Shown: positions 7,465-16,518 of the stretch, piece by piece
Layout: the number at the start of each line of letters is the position of its first letter
How positions within the stretch are numbered: the stretch's first letter is position 1
Origin: Fibrisoma limi BUZ 3
GTDB taxonomy: Bacteria; Bacteroidota; Bacteroidia; Cytophagales; Spirosomataceae
Reading direction: 5' to 3'
Assembly: GCF_000296815.2 (NCBI RefSeq)
Contig: NZ_CAIT01000009.1
Coordinates: 1,302,001 to 1,366,000, forward strand
Length of the DNA stretch: 64,000 nt
Notes under the pieces: generated by a model
Database searches by the model: none
Told to the model about the DNA's origin: nothing
What the model saw: the letters and a program-made list of their open reading frames with translations, nothing else
Made by a program: the position numbers and the translations under genes

Positions 7465-8820
7465 ATGAACATACTGGCTATTTACTCGGCACCCTTCCAG
7501 GCACGGTCCTTTAACCGGTTTAGTCCACTTTTGTATCTGCTGCTCGTAGTAATACTGGTTACCTGCCGCCCGAAGAAACAGGAGATTGCGCCCTCTGACG
7601 AACCGCGTATCCTGGAAGTTACTGTTCCGGGTTTTCCGCCCGGGAACGTAGCCATCGACAATGCAAAAGAGGAAATTATTCTGACTGTACCGGAAACCTT
7701 AACAAAAGTTGATTACGAAGCTACGTCGTTTAAACTGGCTCCGGGTTGTTCGATCTGGCGGCAGCAAGAGTCGTATCGCATAAACGTATGCAACAACAAC
7801 TCATCCATAGGGGGTGTGTACGTACTTGGCAGTACGGGTAAATTAAGAATTTTCAAGTTTGTGGTAAAGCAGCCAGGAGTGCTGAAGATCGGATTTATCG
7901 ACAACCAGACAAGAGCCACCATTGGTCGTCCGCTCTACGTTCGTATCGACAACTTCGTCGACGGCGTCCCGGAAGGAAATGTTATTCTGACCCGAACCGA
8001 TACTGGGGAGCGCGATACACTTAAAGCCCATTGTCCGTACAGTAACGAATTACCACTGAATCAATTCGACTTAGCGGTACCGCAACGCGTTCGGCCGGGG
8101 GAGTACACAGTCGAAATCCAAAAAAGCAATGGCAGGCGGGCCGTAGCGCAGCAGAAACTACTGTTTCAAAAAGGCAAGCCCTCGTTGACAAGAATTACCT
8201 TTTTTGACCAGCTAACGGTGGCAGGCAGTAAGAACACTATGCTTAAGGGCGAAAACCTGTTTGCCGACGACAACCCTGAACTAGTTTTTACTAAAGCTAC
8301 TGGCGAGACGGTTCGAGTAAAACCCAAAGCCATCTCTCCCTACGGCTGGACGGTAACCTTCGACCCGCCTGCTACGCTGACCGCCGGCTATTATGACGTC
8401 CAGCTTTTCGTTCAGGGTCGGCCTATAGACGATCGGTTCCGCTACCCGATCGTCAAGCAAGACAACCAGCCCGCCCTGGTTGCCCTCGATACGTGGCCGG
8501 GAGGAACATGGGCGAATTTGCTGGAACCCATAGCTGCAACCCCACTGATTTTACAACGGGACAAAAGTTACAGAGCTATCGTTCGGCCGGACTATGGCGA
8601 CGGAGCGCTCATTAAATGCAGACTTACGTCGGCCAACAACGCAAGCGAATCTATCATAATCGCCCAGTTCTCGGGCATTTATAATGGTGATTATCCATCA
8701 ACGCTACGTATTCCGGAGTCGGTGCAATCAGGGCGATACGTTCTGTCGGTGGTTGTCGAGTACCCCGATGGCCGCATCATCGAAGGCGAACCGCTGGAAC
8801 GGTTGATCGAGGTGCAGTAA
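7465..8820 (+). CDS. Surface lipoprotein with Ig/IPT-like domains
   Basis: A 451-residue predicted lipoprotein. A hydrophobic signal (about 20-33) ends in a lipobox with Cys34 (LVTC). The mature chain opens with a short all-beta domain resembling the bacteroidal DUF5018-type modules (ILEVTVPGFPPGNVAID). Further beta-sandwich segments follow, including one starting near PSLTRITFFDQLTVAGSKNTMLKGENLF, which has the look of an IPT/TIG domain. I recognise no catalytic motif; its role may be binding or cell-surface structure. The ATG at 7465 immediately follows a TTG that could extend the frame by one codon. It is downstream of and co-directional with the AraC gene (34-bp gap) but probably unrelated. 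Confidence 0.6.
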   Translation: MNILAIYSAPFQARSFNRFSPLLYLLLVVILVTCRPKKQEIAPSDEPRILEVTVPGFPPGNVAIDNAKEEIILTVPETLTKVDYEATSFKLAPGCSIWRQQESYRINVCNNNSSIGGVYVLGSTGKLRIFKFVVKQPGVLKIGFIDNQTRATIGRPLYVRIDNFVDGVPEGNVILTRTDTGERDTLKAHCPYSNELPLNQFDLAVPQRVRPGEYTVEIQKSNGRRAVAQQKLLFQKGKPSLTRITFFDQLTVAGSKNTMLKGENLFADDNPELVFTKATGETVRVKPKAISPYGWTVTFDPPATLTAGYYDVQLFVQGRPIDDRFRYPIVKQDNQPALVALDTWPGGTWANLLEPIAATPLILQRDKSYRAIVRPDYGDGALIKCRLTSANNASESIIIAQFSGIYNGDYPSTLRIPESVQSGRYVLSVVVEYPDGRIIEGEPLERLIEVQ

Positions 8821-8867
8821 GCATCCGGACGTCGTCAAAAATCTACGCGTCTTATGCAATTTAGCCG

Positions 8868-8875
8868 TACTTTTG
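8868..8875 (+). promoter_or_regulatory. Candidate -7 box of glyA
   Basis: TACTTTTG, a perfect TAnnTTTG, 31 bp before the glyA ATG. A -33 TTTG is not obvious. Confidence 0.4.
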
Positions 8876-8906
8876 TACAGCGAAAATTGCTTTTAGCCAA
8901 TTGACT

Positions 8907-10196
8907 ATGACGACTGCAACAACCACCACCCGCGACACCAAGGTGTTTGACTTAATTGCCAAAGAACAACACCGCCAGGAGTCGGGTATTGAACTCATTG
9001 CTTCCGAAAATTTCGTGTCACCGCAAGTGATGGAAGCCGCCGGAAGCGTACTGACCAATAAATACGCCGAGGGCCTGCCCGGCAAGCGTTACTACGGCGG
9101 TTGCGAGGTAGTGGACCAGATCGAGCAGTTGGCGATCGATCGCATTAAGGAACTGTTTGGTGCGTCGTGGGCGAACGTCCAGCCGCACTCGGGGGCGCAG
9201 GCCAACACGGCCGTTTTCCTGGCCTGCCTGCAACCGGGCGATACGATTCTGGGCTTTGACCTGTCGCACGGCGGTCACCTGACGCACGGTTCGCCCGTTA
9301 ACATCTCCGGCAAATACTTCCGCCCAACCTTCTACGGCGTTGAGAAGGAAACTGGCGTTATCAATTACGACGTAGTAGAAGAAACGGCCAAGCGCGAGCG
9401 ACCTAAATTGCTGATCTGTGGCGCATCGGCCTACAGCCGCGACTGGGATTACGTTCGGCTGCGCGCCATTGCCGATGAAGTCGGCGCGTTGCTCCTGGCT
9501 GACATCTCCCACCCAGCCGGCCTGATCGCCAAAGGGCTGCTGAACGATCCGCTCGAACATTGCCACATCGTAACGACAACGACGCACAAAACGCTACGTG
9601 GTCCGCGTGGTGGGCTGATTATGATGCGGAACGATTTCGAAAATCCGTTCGGTATTAAAACGCCGAAGGGCGATGTACGGCTGATGTCGTCGCTGCTCGA
9701 TTCGGGCGTCTTCCCCGGTACGCAGGGCGGGCCGCTGGAACACGTTATCGCAGCCAAGGCCGTCGCCTTTGGTGAAGCACTGAGTGACGATTTTTACGAC
9801 TACGCCGTGCAGGTGAAAGCCAACGCGCAGGCTATGGCGAAGGCGTTCGTTGACCGGGGCTACCAGATCATTTCGGGCGGTACGGACAACCACCTCATGC
9901 TGATCGACCTGCGCTCGAAGGGCCTGACGGGTAAACTGGCCGAGAATACGCTGATCAAAGCCGACATTACGATCAACAAAAACATGGTGCCGTTCGATGA
10001 CAAGTCGCCGATGGTTACGTCGGGGATGCGCGTCGGTACGGCGGCCATGACGACCCGTGGCATGAAGGAATCGGACATGGAGCAGATCGTCGTATATATT
10101 GACCGCGTGCTGATGAACCACGACAACGAAAGCGAACTGGCGACCGTTAAAGAAGAAATTAACGAGTGGATGAAGGCGTTTCCGCTGTACGCTTAG
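8907..10196 (+). CDS. glyA: Serine hydroxymethyltransferase
   Basis: A PLP-dependent enzyme of 429 residues, full family length. It interconverts serine and glycine with tetrahydrofolate and supplies one-carbon units in the cytoplasm. Diagnostic blocks are [12 protein letters not shown], the [11 protein letters not shown] substrate loop, the SGAQAN motif, the PLP lysine in [14 protein letters not shown], and [10 protein letters not shown] near the C-terminus. The frame also has a TTG two codons earlier at 8901; the ATG at 8907 is preferred. A -7 box at 8868 gives a short leader. The gene is followed by a large inverted repeat and then tatC. Confidence 0.97.
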   Translation: MTTATTTTRDTKVFDLIAKEQHRQESGIELIASENFVSPQVMEAAGSVLTNKYAEGLPGKRYYGGCEVVDQIEQLAIDRIKELFGASWANVQPHSGAQANTAVFLACLQPGDTILGFDLSHGGHLTHGSPVNISGKYFRPTFYGVEKETGVINYDVVEETAKRERPKLLICGASAYSRDWDYVRLRAIADEVGALLLADISHPAGLIAKGLLNDPLEHCHIVTTTTHKTLRGPRGGLIMMRNDFENPFGIKTPKGDVRLMSSLLDSGVFPGTQGGPLEHVIAAKAVAFGEALSDDFYDYAVQVKANAQAMAKAFVDRGYQIISGGTDNHLMLIDLRSKGLTGKLAENTLIKADITINKNMVPFDDKSPMVTSGMRVGTAAMTTRGMKESDMEQIVVYIDRVLMNHDNESELATVKEEINEWMKAFPLYA

Positions 10197-10218
10197 GTTT
10201 TTTGTTTTACAATAAAAT

Positions 10219-10303
10219 AATGGAACGCAGATGACACTGATTAAGCAGATTAACACTGATCTACCAGTAACCATTCTTTAATCAGCGTCATCTGCGTTCC
10301 ATT
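10219..10303. repeat. 85-bp inverted repeat between glyA and tatC
   Basis: Arms 10219-10243 and 10279-10303 pair over 25 bp with one mismatch. The arm begins AATGGAACGCAGATGAC. The arms enclose a loop with further CACTGATTA-like sub-repeats. This looks like the intergenic repeat type containing ACGCAGATGACnCTGATTA that is scattered in several bacterial genomes. It could also act as a transcriptional punctuation hairpin. Confidence 0.8.
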
Positions 10304-10318
10304 TATTCCGATAGAGTT

Positions 10319-11200
10319 ATGCCATTAGATCAGGATTTCTACGAAGAGCAGGACGAGGAGCAAGACATTGACAGTGACGACGGGAAAGAGATGACCTTTC
10401 TGGAGCACCTTGAGGAGCTCCGGTGGCATATCATTCGTGCGGTTGGGTCAATTTTTGTCTTTGCGATAATTGCCTTCATCTTTATTCAGGATATATTCGA
10501 TAAAGTTATACTTGCTCCAAAACGTCCCGATTTCTGGACGTATCGGATGATGTGTAAGCTGGCCGATGCAACGGGTTATGACGACTTGTGCGTAAAGGAA
10601 TTGAATTTTCAGTTGCAGGCACTTGGCATGGCTGATCCATTTACCATGGCTTTGACTTCGTCACTGATTATCGGTCTAAGCTTTGCATTTCCTTACGCAT
10701 TTTGGGAGTTATGGCGGTTTATCAAGCCTGGTTTGCGTTCTGTAGAAAAGCGAGCGGCCCGAGGAGCGGTATTCTACGTCTCGTTGCTATTCCTGATGGG
10801 GCTGCTTTTTGGTTACTTCATTGTTTCCCCACTGGCGATCAACTTCCTGGCCAATTATCAGATCTCGCCCGAGATCAAAAACCAGTTCGATATAACTTCG
10901 TACGTAGGTACGTTAGCAACGCTATCACTTGGTTGCGCACTGGTGTTCCAGATGCCCATGGTAGCCTTTGTGTTGTCAAAAGTAGGTATTCTGACCCCGG
11001 CCTTTATGCGGACGTACCGTAAACACGCCTGGATTGTGATTCTGGTGGTGGCTGGCATCATCACGCCATCGCCTGATATTTACAGCCAGGTCCTGGTGGC
11101 GCTGCCGCTGGCCGCTCTCTACGAAGTCAGTATTCTGGTATCGCGCTCTATCGAGCGGGCCCGGCTGAAGGAAGAACGAGCCCTGACAACCCGCGATTAA
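10319..11200 (+). CDS. tatC: Sec-independent protein translocase TatC
   Basis: A 293-residue TatC, the receptor subunit of the twin-arginine translocase in the inner membrane. After an unusually acidic N-terminus (residues 4-25 rich in Glu/Asp), the hallmark TFLEHLEELRWHIIRA helix begins, followed by six hydrophobic spans. FAFPYAFWELWRFIKPGL and the late HAWIVILVVAGIITPSPDIYSQ block are typical. The roughly 45-residue periplasmic insertion with two Cys (MMCKLADATGYDDLC) is seen in Bacteroidota members. No tatA or tatB lies nearby. One likely substrate in this window is the gluconate-dehydrogenase-type subunit 3 at 46202. Confidence 0.95.
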   Translation: MPLDQDFYEEQDEEQDIDSDDGKEMTFLEHLEELRWHIIRAVGSIFVFAIIAFIFIQDIFDKVILAPKRPDFWTYRMMCKLADATGYDDLCVKELNFQLQALGMADPFTMALTSSLIIGLSFAFPYAFWELWRFIKPGLRSVEKRAARGAVFYVSLLFLMGLLFGYFIVSPLAINFLANYQISPEIKNQFDITSYVGTLATLSLGCALVFQMPMVAFVLSKVGILTPAFMRTYRKHAWIVILVVAGIITPSPDIYSQVLVALPLAALYEVSILVSRSIERARLKEERALTTRD

Positions 11201-11235
11201 TCCTCTGCCTGGCTTAAAACGGCCTGACGCATTAC

Positions 11236-11272
11236 CCGAAGCGGTGAAGTTTAAGTAACTTCACCGCTTCGG
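11236..11272. terminator. Hairpin terminator after tatC
   Basis: A perfect 16-bp stem (11236-11251 with 11257-11272) around a 5-nt loop, 35 bp after the tatC stop and just before the M1 peptidase gene. The T-run downstream is weak (TGTATTTATT). Confidence 0.75.
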
Positions 11273-11288
11273 TGTATTTATTGGTTGT

Positions 11289-12938
11289 ATGAAGAACAAG
11301 TTAGTGGGCTTTTTAGCCTTTCTGCTACTGTCCGGCTCCGCATCGGCGCAGCAGTATGTTTTCACGCATGATGATACCCTCCGGGGATCAATTACCCCCG
11401 AACGAGCCTGGTGGGACCTCGCCTTTTACCACCTTCAGGTGAAGGTCAACCCAACGGACAGTACGCTGAGTGGCAGCACGACCATTCGGTATCGGGTACT
11501 GAAGCCGGGCCAAACCTTACAAGTTGATCTACAACGGCCCTTGCGGATTTTATCGGTTGAGCAGGACGGCCAGAAACTCGATGTGCGGCAGGATGGCAAC
11601 GCCTATTTCGTTACGTTGCCTAAACTGCAGCAGCCGGGCCAAACCGAAACCATAACGGTGCAGTACGCCGGTAAACCGCGCGTCGCCAAGCTTCCGCCGT
11701 GGCAGGGTGGCTTCGTCTGGTCACGCGACCGGGCCGGGCAGTGGTTCATTGCCACGGCCTGCCAGGGGCTCGGTGCCAGTTCGTGGTGGCCCTGTAAAGA
11801 CCATATGTACGACGAACCAGACAGTATGCTCATCAGCGTAACGGTACCCAAACCACTGACCGACGTATCGAACGGGCGGCTCCGCCGGGTTGTCGATAAC
11901 AACGATGGTACGCGCACGTTCGACTGGTTTGTAGCCAATCCGATCAATAACTATGGGGTCAACCTCAACATTGCCAATTACCAGGAGTGGTCTGAAACGT
12001 ATCAGGGCGCTAAGGGTCCGCTTTCGCTGACGTACTACGCCCTTCCCGAACATCTGGACTCAGCCCGGCAACAGTTTCAGCAGGTCAAACCAATGCTGAA
12101 AGCCTTCGAACACTGGTTTGGCCCGTATCCCTTTTACGAAGACGGTTATAAGCTGGTGGAAACACCCTATTTAGGTATGGAGCACCAAAGTTCGGTCACC
12201 TATGGCAACGGCTTTCGGAATGGCTATCGGGGACGCGACCTGTCCAGTACGGGCTGGGGGCTGCTCTGGGACTTCATTATCATTCATGAATCTGGTCACG
12301 AATGGTTTGCCAACAACATCACCTACAAGGACGTAGCGGATATGTGGGTCCACGAAAGCTTCACCAACTATTCCGAAAACCTGTTCACCGAATACTACTA
12401 CGGTAAAGACGCCGGTGCTACATACGTAGTCGGTTGTCGGCAGGCGATCCGTAACGACAAGCCCATCATCGGCACGTACAACGTAAACCATAGTGGATCG
12501 GGCGATATGTATTACAAAGGCGGAAACATGCTGCACACAATCCGGCAGTTGGTTAACGACGACACGCGGTGGCGAAACATTCTGCGCGGCCTGAACGAAA
12601 CGTTCTACCACCAGACCGTTGAAGGGTGGCAAATCGAAAAATACATTATTCAGCACGCGGGCGTAAAAGCTAATCTGCAAAAAGTGTTTGATCAATACCT
12701 GCGCGACACCCGCATCCCGGTTCTGGAATACCGGCTTGTGAAAGATCAATTACAGTATCGCTGGACAAACTGCGTACCGGGATTCGACATGCCGGTTCAG
12801 CTATGCGCCAACGAGACAGGCCCATCGCCGGTCATACAACCAACCACCCGCTGGCAAACGATGCCAGCCAAAGGAATCAAGACGTTGACCATAGATCCTG
12901 ATTATTACGTATACATTCGGCAGGTAATGCCGCAATGA
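11289..12938 (+). CDS. M1 family metallopeptidase (aminopeptidase N-like)
   Basis: A 549-residue secreted zinc peptidase. The signal peptide is residues 1-20 (cleaved after ASA). An N-terminal beta-sandwich follows (about 25-230). The catalytic domain holds the zinc site HESGH (H333, H337) with E356 in WVHESFTN as third ligand. The exopeptidase motif, normally GxMEN, reads GMEH here (about residue 296), a variant seen in some Bacteroidota M1 proteins; it may change N-terminus recognition. There is no long C-terminal ERAP-type domain, so the protein is short for the family. It is expected in the periplasm or on the surface, releasing N-terminal amino acids from peptides. Its position before the hydroxyproline operon would fit peptide scavenging, but that link is inferred. 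Confidence 0.9.
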   Translation: MKNKLVGFLAFLLLSGSASAQQYVFTHDDTLRGSITPERAWWDLAFYHLQVKVNPTDSTLSGSTTIRYRVLKPGQTLQVDLQRPLRILSVEQDGQKLDVRQDGNAYFVTLPKLQQPGQTETITVQYAGKPRVAKLPPWQGGFVWSRDRAGQWFIATACQGLGASSWWPCKDHMYDEPDSMLISVTVPKPLTDVSNGRLRRVVDNNDGTRTFDWFVANPINNYGVNLNIANYQEWSETYQGAKGPLSLTYYALPEHLDSARQQFQQVKPMLKAFEHWFGPYPFYEDGYKLVETPYLGMEHQSSVTYGNGFRNGYRGRDLSSTGWGLLWDFIIIHESGHEWFANNITYKDVADMWVHESFTNYSENLFTEYYYGKDAGATYVVGCRQAIRNDKPIIGTYNVNHSGSGDMYYKGGNMLHTIRQLVNDDTRWRNILRGLNETFYHQTVEGWQIEKYIIQHAGVKANLQKVFDQYLRDTRIPVLEYRLVKDQLQYRWTNCVPGFDMPVQLCANETGPSPVIQPTTRWQTMPAKGIKTLTIDPDYYVYIRQVMPQ

Positions 12939-13003
12939 TGTGTTTCAATAGCCACTATTTTGTTTCTTTAGACCACAAACCGGCCGCTCAAACCTCTTTC
13001 AAC

Positions 13004-13924
13004 ATGACCTTCACGTTCCAGGGTGTATTTCCGGCACTGACGACTAAGTTCACCGCCGACGATCAGTTAGACATTCCGATGTTTCGGACCAATTTGCAGG
13101 CTCAGCTCGACGCGGGTGTAGATGGCATCATTCTCGGTGGATCGCTCGGTGAAGCCAGCACGCTGACGACCGAGGAAAAGGAAACATTGGTACGGACGGC
13201 CGTCGAGCACATTGATGGGCAAGTACCTGTAGTATTAAACATCGCCGAAGGTGCTACCCGCGAGGCTATCCGGATTGCCGAAAGAGCGGCCGAACTGGGA
13301 GCCAGTGGCCTGATGGCGCTGCCTCCCATGCGCTACAAAGCCGACGACCGCGAAACAACGGAATACTTCAAAGCCATCGCGCAGTCAACTGACCTGCCGA
13401 TTATGATCTACAACAATCCGGTTGATTATAAGATTGAGGTGACGCTGGATATGTTTGCTGAGTTGTTGGAGCTTCCGAACATACAGGCCGTAAAGGAGTC
13501 GACCCGCGACGTGTCCAACGTAACCCGGCTGCGCAACCGCTTCGGCGACCGGATCAAGATTTTGTGCGGGGTTGATACGCTGGCGATGGAGGAACTGGTG
13601 ATGGGAGCTGATGGCTGGGTGGCCGGTCTGGTGTGTGCGTTCCCGCGTGAAACGGTGGCGGTGTATCGTCTGGTCAAAGCCGGTCGCTTCGACGAAGCCC
13701 GGGCTATTTACCGCTGGTTCCTGCCGCTGCTCGAACTGGACATTCACCCCAAACTGGTTCAATACATCAAACTGGCCGAAACAGCCACCGGCATCGGTAC
13801 CGAGTACGTTCGGGCGCCAAGGCTACCGCTGATCGGTACCGAACGGCAACGTATCCTCGGCATTATTGAAGCGGGCCTGGCTAACCGCCCTGCCTTACCC
13901 GAAGAGATGGTCCTCGCGAATTAA
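13004..13924 (+). CDS. DapA-family enzyme, probable 1-pyrroline-4-hydroxy-2-carboxylate deaminase
   Basis: A 306-residue TIM-barrel of the dihydrodipicolinate synthase/N-acetylneuraminate lyase superfamily. The GGSLGEASTLT phosphate-type loop, the tyrosine in PIMIYNNP and the Schiff-base lysine K164 in IQAVKESTRD are all present. On its own it could be DapA, but the two genes behind it are a 4-hydroxyproline-type epimerase and a D-amino-acid oxidase-like flavoprotein. That is the classic set for trans-4-hydroxy-L-proline breakdown, in which a DapA homologue (LhpC) deaminates 1-pyrroline-4-hydroxy-2-carboxylate to 2-oxoglutarate semialdehyde. The frame extends to 12935, overlapping the M1 gene; the ATG at 13004 matches the family N-terminus. 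The gap to the next gene is 11 bp. Confidence 0.82.
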   Translation: MTFTFQGVFPALTTKFTADDQLDIPMFRTNLQAQLDAGVDGIILGGSLGEASTLTTEEKETLVRTAVEHIDGQVPVVLNIAEGATREAIRIAERAAELGASGLMALPPMRYKADDRETTEYFKAIAQSTDLPIMIYNNPVDYKIEVTLDMFAELLELPNIQAVKESTRDVSNVTRLRNRFGDRIKILCGVDTLAMEELVMGADGWVAGLVCAFPRETVAVYRLVKAGRFDEARAIYRWFLPLLELDIHPKLVQYIKLAETATGIGTEYVRAPRLPLIGTERQRILGIIEAGLANRPALPEEMVLAN

Positions 13925-13935
13925 TTGGTTTTCTG

Positions 13936-14940
13936 ATGTCATTTAGTTCTTTTTTCTGCATCGACGCGCATACCTGCGGCAATCCCGTTCGCGTCGTGAC
14001 CGGCGGCAGCATTCCGCACCTTCAGGGGGCAACGATGAGCGAAAAGCGGCAGCATTTCCTGCGCGAATACGACTGGATTCGCCGGGGGCTGATGTTTGAG
14101 CCGCGGGGCCACGACATGATGTCGGGCAGTATTCTGTATCCACCGCACGATCCGGCCAACGACGCGGCTGTTCTGTTCATTGAAACGTCGGGATGCCTGC
14201 CCATGTGCGGCCACGGCACCATCGGTACGGTGACGGTTGCAGTTGAGCAGGGATTAGTAACGCCCCGGACGCCGGGCGTATTAAATTTCGAAGTACCAGC
14301 GGGTGTGGTACGGGCCGAATACCGACAGGAAGGGAAAAAGGTAAAGTCCGTCAAGATTACCAATATCAAGTCATACCTGGCGGCCGAAGGGTTATCCGTC
14401 GAATGCCCTGACCTGGGCGAGCTGACCGTCGATGTGGCCTACGGTGGAAACTTCTACGCCATCGTTGACCCGCAACCGAATTTTCCGGGACTAGAGCATT
14501 ACAAAGCCGAGCAGTTGATCGCCTGGGCGCGGGCCATGCGGCAGCGGATGAACGAGCAGTATAGTTTTACGCATCCCGAAAACCCAACGATCAATGGTTT
14601 GAGCCATATTCTCTGGACTGGTCAACCGCTGGACCCAACCTCAACGGCCCGCAACGCTGTCTTTTACGGCGACAAAGCCATTGACCGTTCGCCCTGCGGA
14701 ACCGGCACCTCGGCCCGTCTGGCCCAGTGGTACGCCAAAGGCCGATTGAAGCCGGGTGAAGACTTCATTCATGAGAGCATCATCGGTTCTAAGTTCATCG
14801 GCCGGATTGAAGCCGAAACCGAACTGGGGGGCAAACCGGCTATCGTGCCGAGTATCGAAGGGTGGGCGATCATTCACGGCTACAACCAGATTCTGCTGGA
14901 CGAGGATGATCCGTACGTACACGGTTTTCAGGTGATTTAA
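13936..14940 (+). CDS. Proline racemase family protein, probable 4-hydroxyproline epimerase
   Basis: A 334-residue cofactor-independent epimerase. Both catalytic cysteines are visible: C91 in MCGHGTIG and C254 in SPCGTGTSA. Other family blocks are the N-terminal FFCIDAHTCGNPVRVV and the AYGGNFYAIVD strand. A true pair of Cys points to epimerase or racemase activity, not to 3-hydroxyproline dehydratase, where one Cys is replaced. It would convert trans-4-hydroxy-L-proline to cis-4-hydroxy-D-proline in the cytoplasm. Only 3 bp separate it from the flavoprotein gene that would oxidise that product. Proline racemase itself is a less likely alternative given the neighbours. Confidence 0.88.
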   Translation: MSFSSFFCIDAHTCGNPVRVVTGGSIPHLQGATMSEKRQHFLREYDWIRRGLMFEPRGHDMMSGSILYPPHDPANDAAVLFIETSGCLPMCGHGTIGTVTVAVEQGLVTPRTPGVLNFEVPAGVVRAEYRQEGKKVKSVKITNIKSYLAAEGLSVECPDLGELTVDVAYGGNFYAIVDPQPNFPGLEHYKAEQLIAWARAMRQRMNEQYSFTHPENPTINGLSHILWTGQPLDPTSTARNAVFYGDKAIDRSPCGTGTSARLAQWYAKGRLKPGEDFIHESIIGSKFIGRIEAETELGGKPAIVPSIEGWAIIHGYNQILLDEDDPYVHGFQVI

Positions 14941-14943
14941 GCA

Positions 14944-16194
14944 ATGAAGATTGGGATCATTGGCGGAGGAGTTAGCGGCTTGTTTTCGGCGTATTACCTA
15001 CGAAAAGAAGGCCACGAGGTTACACTGCTAGACAAAGGCAGTCTGGACGATGGTTGTTCGCACGGCAACGCAGGCATGATCGTGCCCAGCCACATCATCC
15101 CGCTGGCGGCCCCGGGCATGATTGCCAAAGGTGTTCGCTGGATGCTTAGTCCGACCAGTCCGTTCTACGTCAAACCCCGCCTTAACCGCGATCTGATCCG
15201 ATGGGGTTGGTTATTCCATCGAAATGCAACGGCCAGCCATGTAGAGCGCTCGATTCCCGTTCTGCGGGACCTTAGTTTATTGAGCAAGAAACTCTATCAG
15301 GACTTTGCGAATAACTCAGGCATCGCTTTTGGCTGGGAAGAGCGGGGCTTGCTGATGCTGTACAAAACGCCCGAAGCGGAGCATGAGATGGCTGAAGAAG
15401 CCGCTGTCGCCAACAAAGCTGGAATCGACGCGCACGTATTATCCCCTCAGCAGGTGCAGGACCTGGAGCCGGAAACACACGTAACGGTTCGGGGGGCTGT
15501 GTACTACCCAGGCGACGCGCACATTTACCCCAATCAGTTGATTCGGCAACTCATTAACGAGTTGCGTCGGATGGGCGTATCGATACGGGAGCATGAAGCC
15601 GTTACCGATTTTCGGCTGGAACAAGGCCGGATTAAGGCGGTGGTCACCCAGGCTGGCCATTATGAGTTTGACGAAGTAGTGCTGGCAGCCGGGGCCTGGT
15701 CGCCGGAACTCACAAAAAAGCTCGGGTTGTCGTTGCCGCTTCAGGGTGGAAAAGGATACAGTTTTATGCTTACCGAGCCGCCTGCCACTGTTCGGGTACC
15801 GGCTATTATGCTGGAAGCCCGGGCTACGGCCACCCCTATGAACGGTCATCTGCGCATTGCCGGTACGCTCGAAATTGCGGGTACGGATCTGTCGGTGAAT
15901 CCAAACCGTGTACGGGGTATTGTGCAGTCCGTGAATCAGTACTATCCAGAATTACCGGTTGCCATGCCCGCAACCGAAACCGTCTGGCGGGGTCTGCGGC
16001 CTTGTTCACCGGATGGCCTGCCGTACATCGGCCGGGTTAATCACCTGCGTAATGTGACTCTCGCAACGGGGCATGGAATGATGGGAGTCAGCTTAGGCCC
16101 CGCTACGGGGAAGCTGGTGGCTGAGGTCATCAATAGCCAGGCGGTAAGTCTGCCGATGGAGCCGTTCAGCCCGATACGATTCAGCCGAACGTAA
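14944..16194 (+). CDS. FAD-dependent oxidoreductase, probable D-hydroxyproline dehydrogenase
   Basis: A 416-residue flavoprotein of the DAO (D-amino acid oxidase/DadA) family. It starts with the dinucleotide-binding motif in MKIGIIGGGVSGLFSAYYL and an acidic end of the second strand (LLDKG). It contains GCSHGNAGMIVPSH, the loop typical of DadA-type dehydrogenases, and ends with the FAD-binding stretch ATGHGMMGVSLGPATGKLVAE. By context it oxidises cis-4-hydroxy-D-proline to 1-pyrroline-4-hydroxy-2-carboxylate and passes electrons to the respiratory chain. It is the last gene of the three-gene operon; the 2-oxoglutarate semialdehyde dehydrogenase needed to finish the pathway is not in this window. 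Confidence 0.85.
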   Translation: MKIGIIGGGVSGLFSAYYLRKEGHEVTLLDKGSLDDGCSHGNAGMIVPSHIIPLAAPGMIAKGVRWMLSPTSPFYVKPRLNRDLIRWGWLFHRNATASHVERSIPVLRDLSLLSKKLYQDFANNSGIAFGWEERGLLMLYKTPEAEHEMAEEAAVANKAGIDAHVLSPQQVQDLEPETHVTVRGAVYYPGDAHIYPNQLIRQLINELRRMGVSIREHEAVTDFRLEQGRIKAVVTQAGHYEFDEVVLAAGAWSPELTKKLGLSLPLQGGKGYSFMLTEPPATVRVPAIMLEARATATPMNGHLRIAGTLEIAGTDLSVNPNRVRGIVQSVNQYYPELPVAMPATETVWRGLRPCSPDGLPYIGRVNHLRNVTLATGHGMMGVSLGPATGKLVAEVINSQAVSLPMEPFSPIRFSRT

Positions 16195-16293
16195 ACTTCC
16201 AGGGTGCTACGTGGACAAATCAATTGGCCCGCCTGGTTCAACTGGTTATCTTTACAATACAGAACTAACCGGGCGACTGTCCGGCATCACTCA

Positions 16294-16518
16294 ATGCAAT
16301 TCGATTTCAGAAAATACCACATTCGCTCCATCAATGCTGTCGACGATGCCGAACGGGCAGCTATCAATCAGGAGCTGAAGGATTTGTACGCATCGCTTTC
16401 CGATTCCGATAAAGCTGATTTTAACGAGCAGTTGCAAACGTTTCTGGCGCGGGAAATGGGCCGGATCAAGTCCGACTATGAGAGCGTGAAAGGTGGCCTG
16501 TCCAATACCGACAACTAA
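16294..16518 (+). CDS. Small conserved-looking acidic protein
   Basis: A 74-residue predicted cytoplasmic protein, starting MQFDFRKYHIRSI. The rest is almost all helical (AERAAINQELKDLYASLSDSDK and a second amphipathic helix). I recognise no family. The frame runs back to a GTG at 16204, but the ATG at 16294 opens a compact protein with good coding character. Its stop codon abuts the stop of the convergent DUF58 gene with no gap. No function can be given. Confidence 0.55.
   Translation: MQFDFRKYHIRSINAVDDAERAAINQELKDLYASLSDSDKADFNEQLQTFLAREMGRIKSDYESVKGGLSNTDN

Noticed and set aside
9018-10274. Long antisense frames within glyA
   Set aside because: Shadows caused by GC-rich codon use; glyA is unequivocal on the plus strand.
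13004-13924. Lysine-pathway dapA
   Set aside because: Operon context with epimerase and D-amino acid dehydrogenase favours hydroxyproline catabolism; not excluded by sequence alone.
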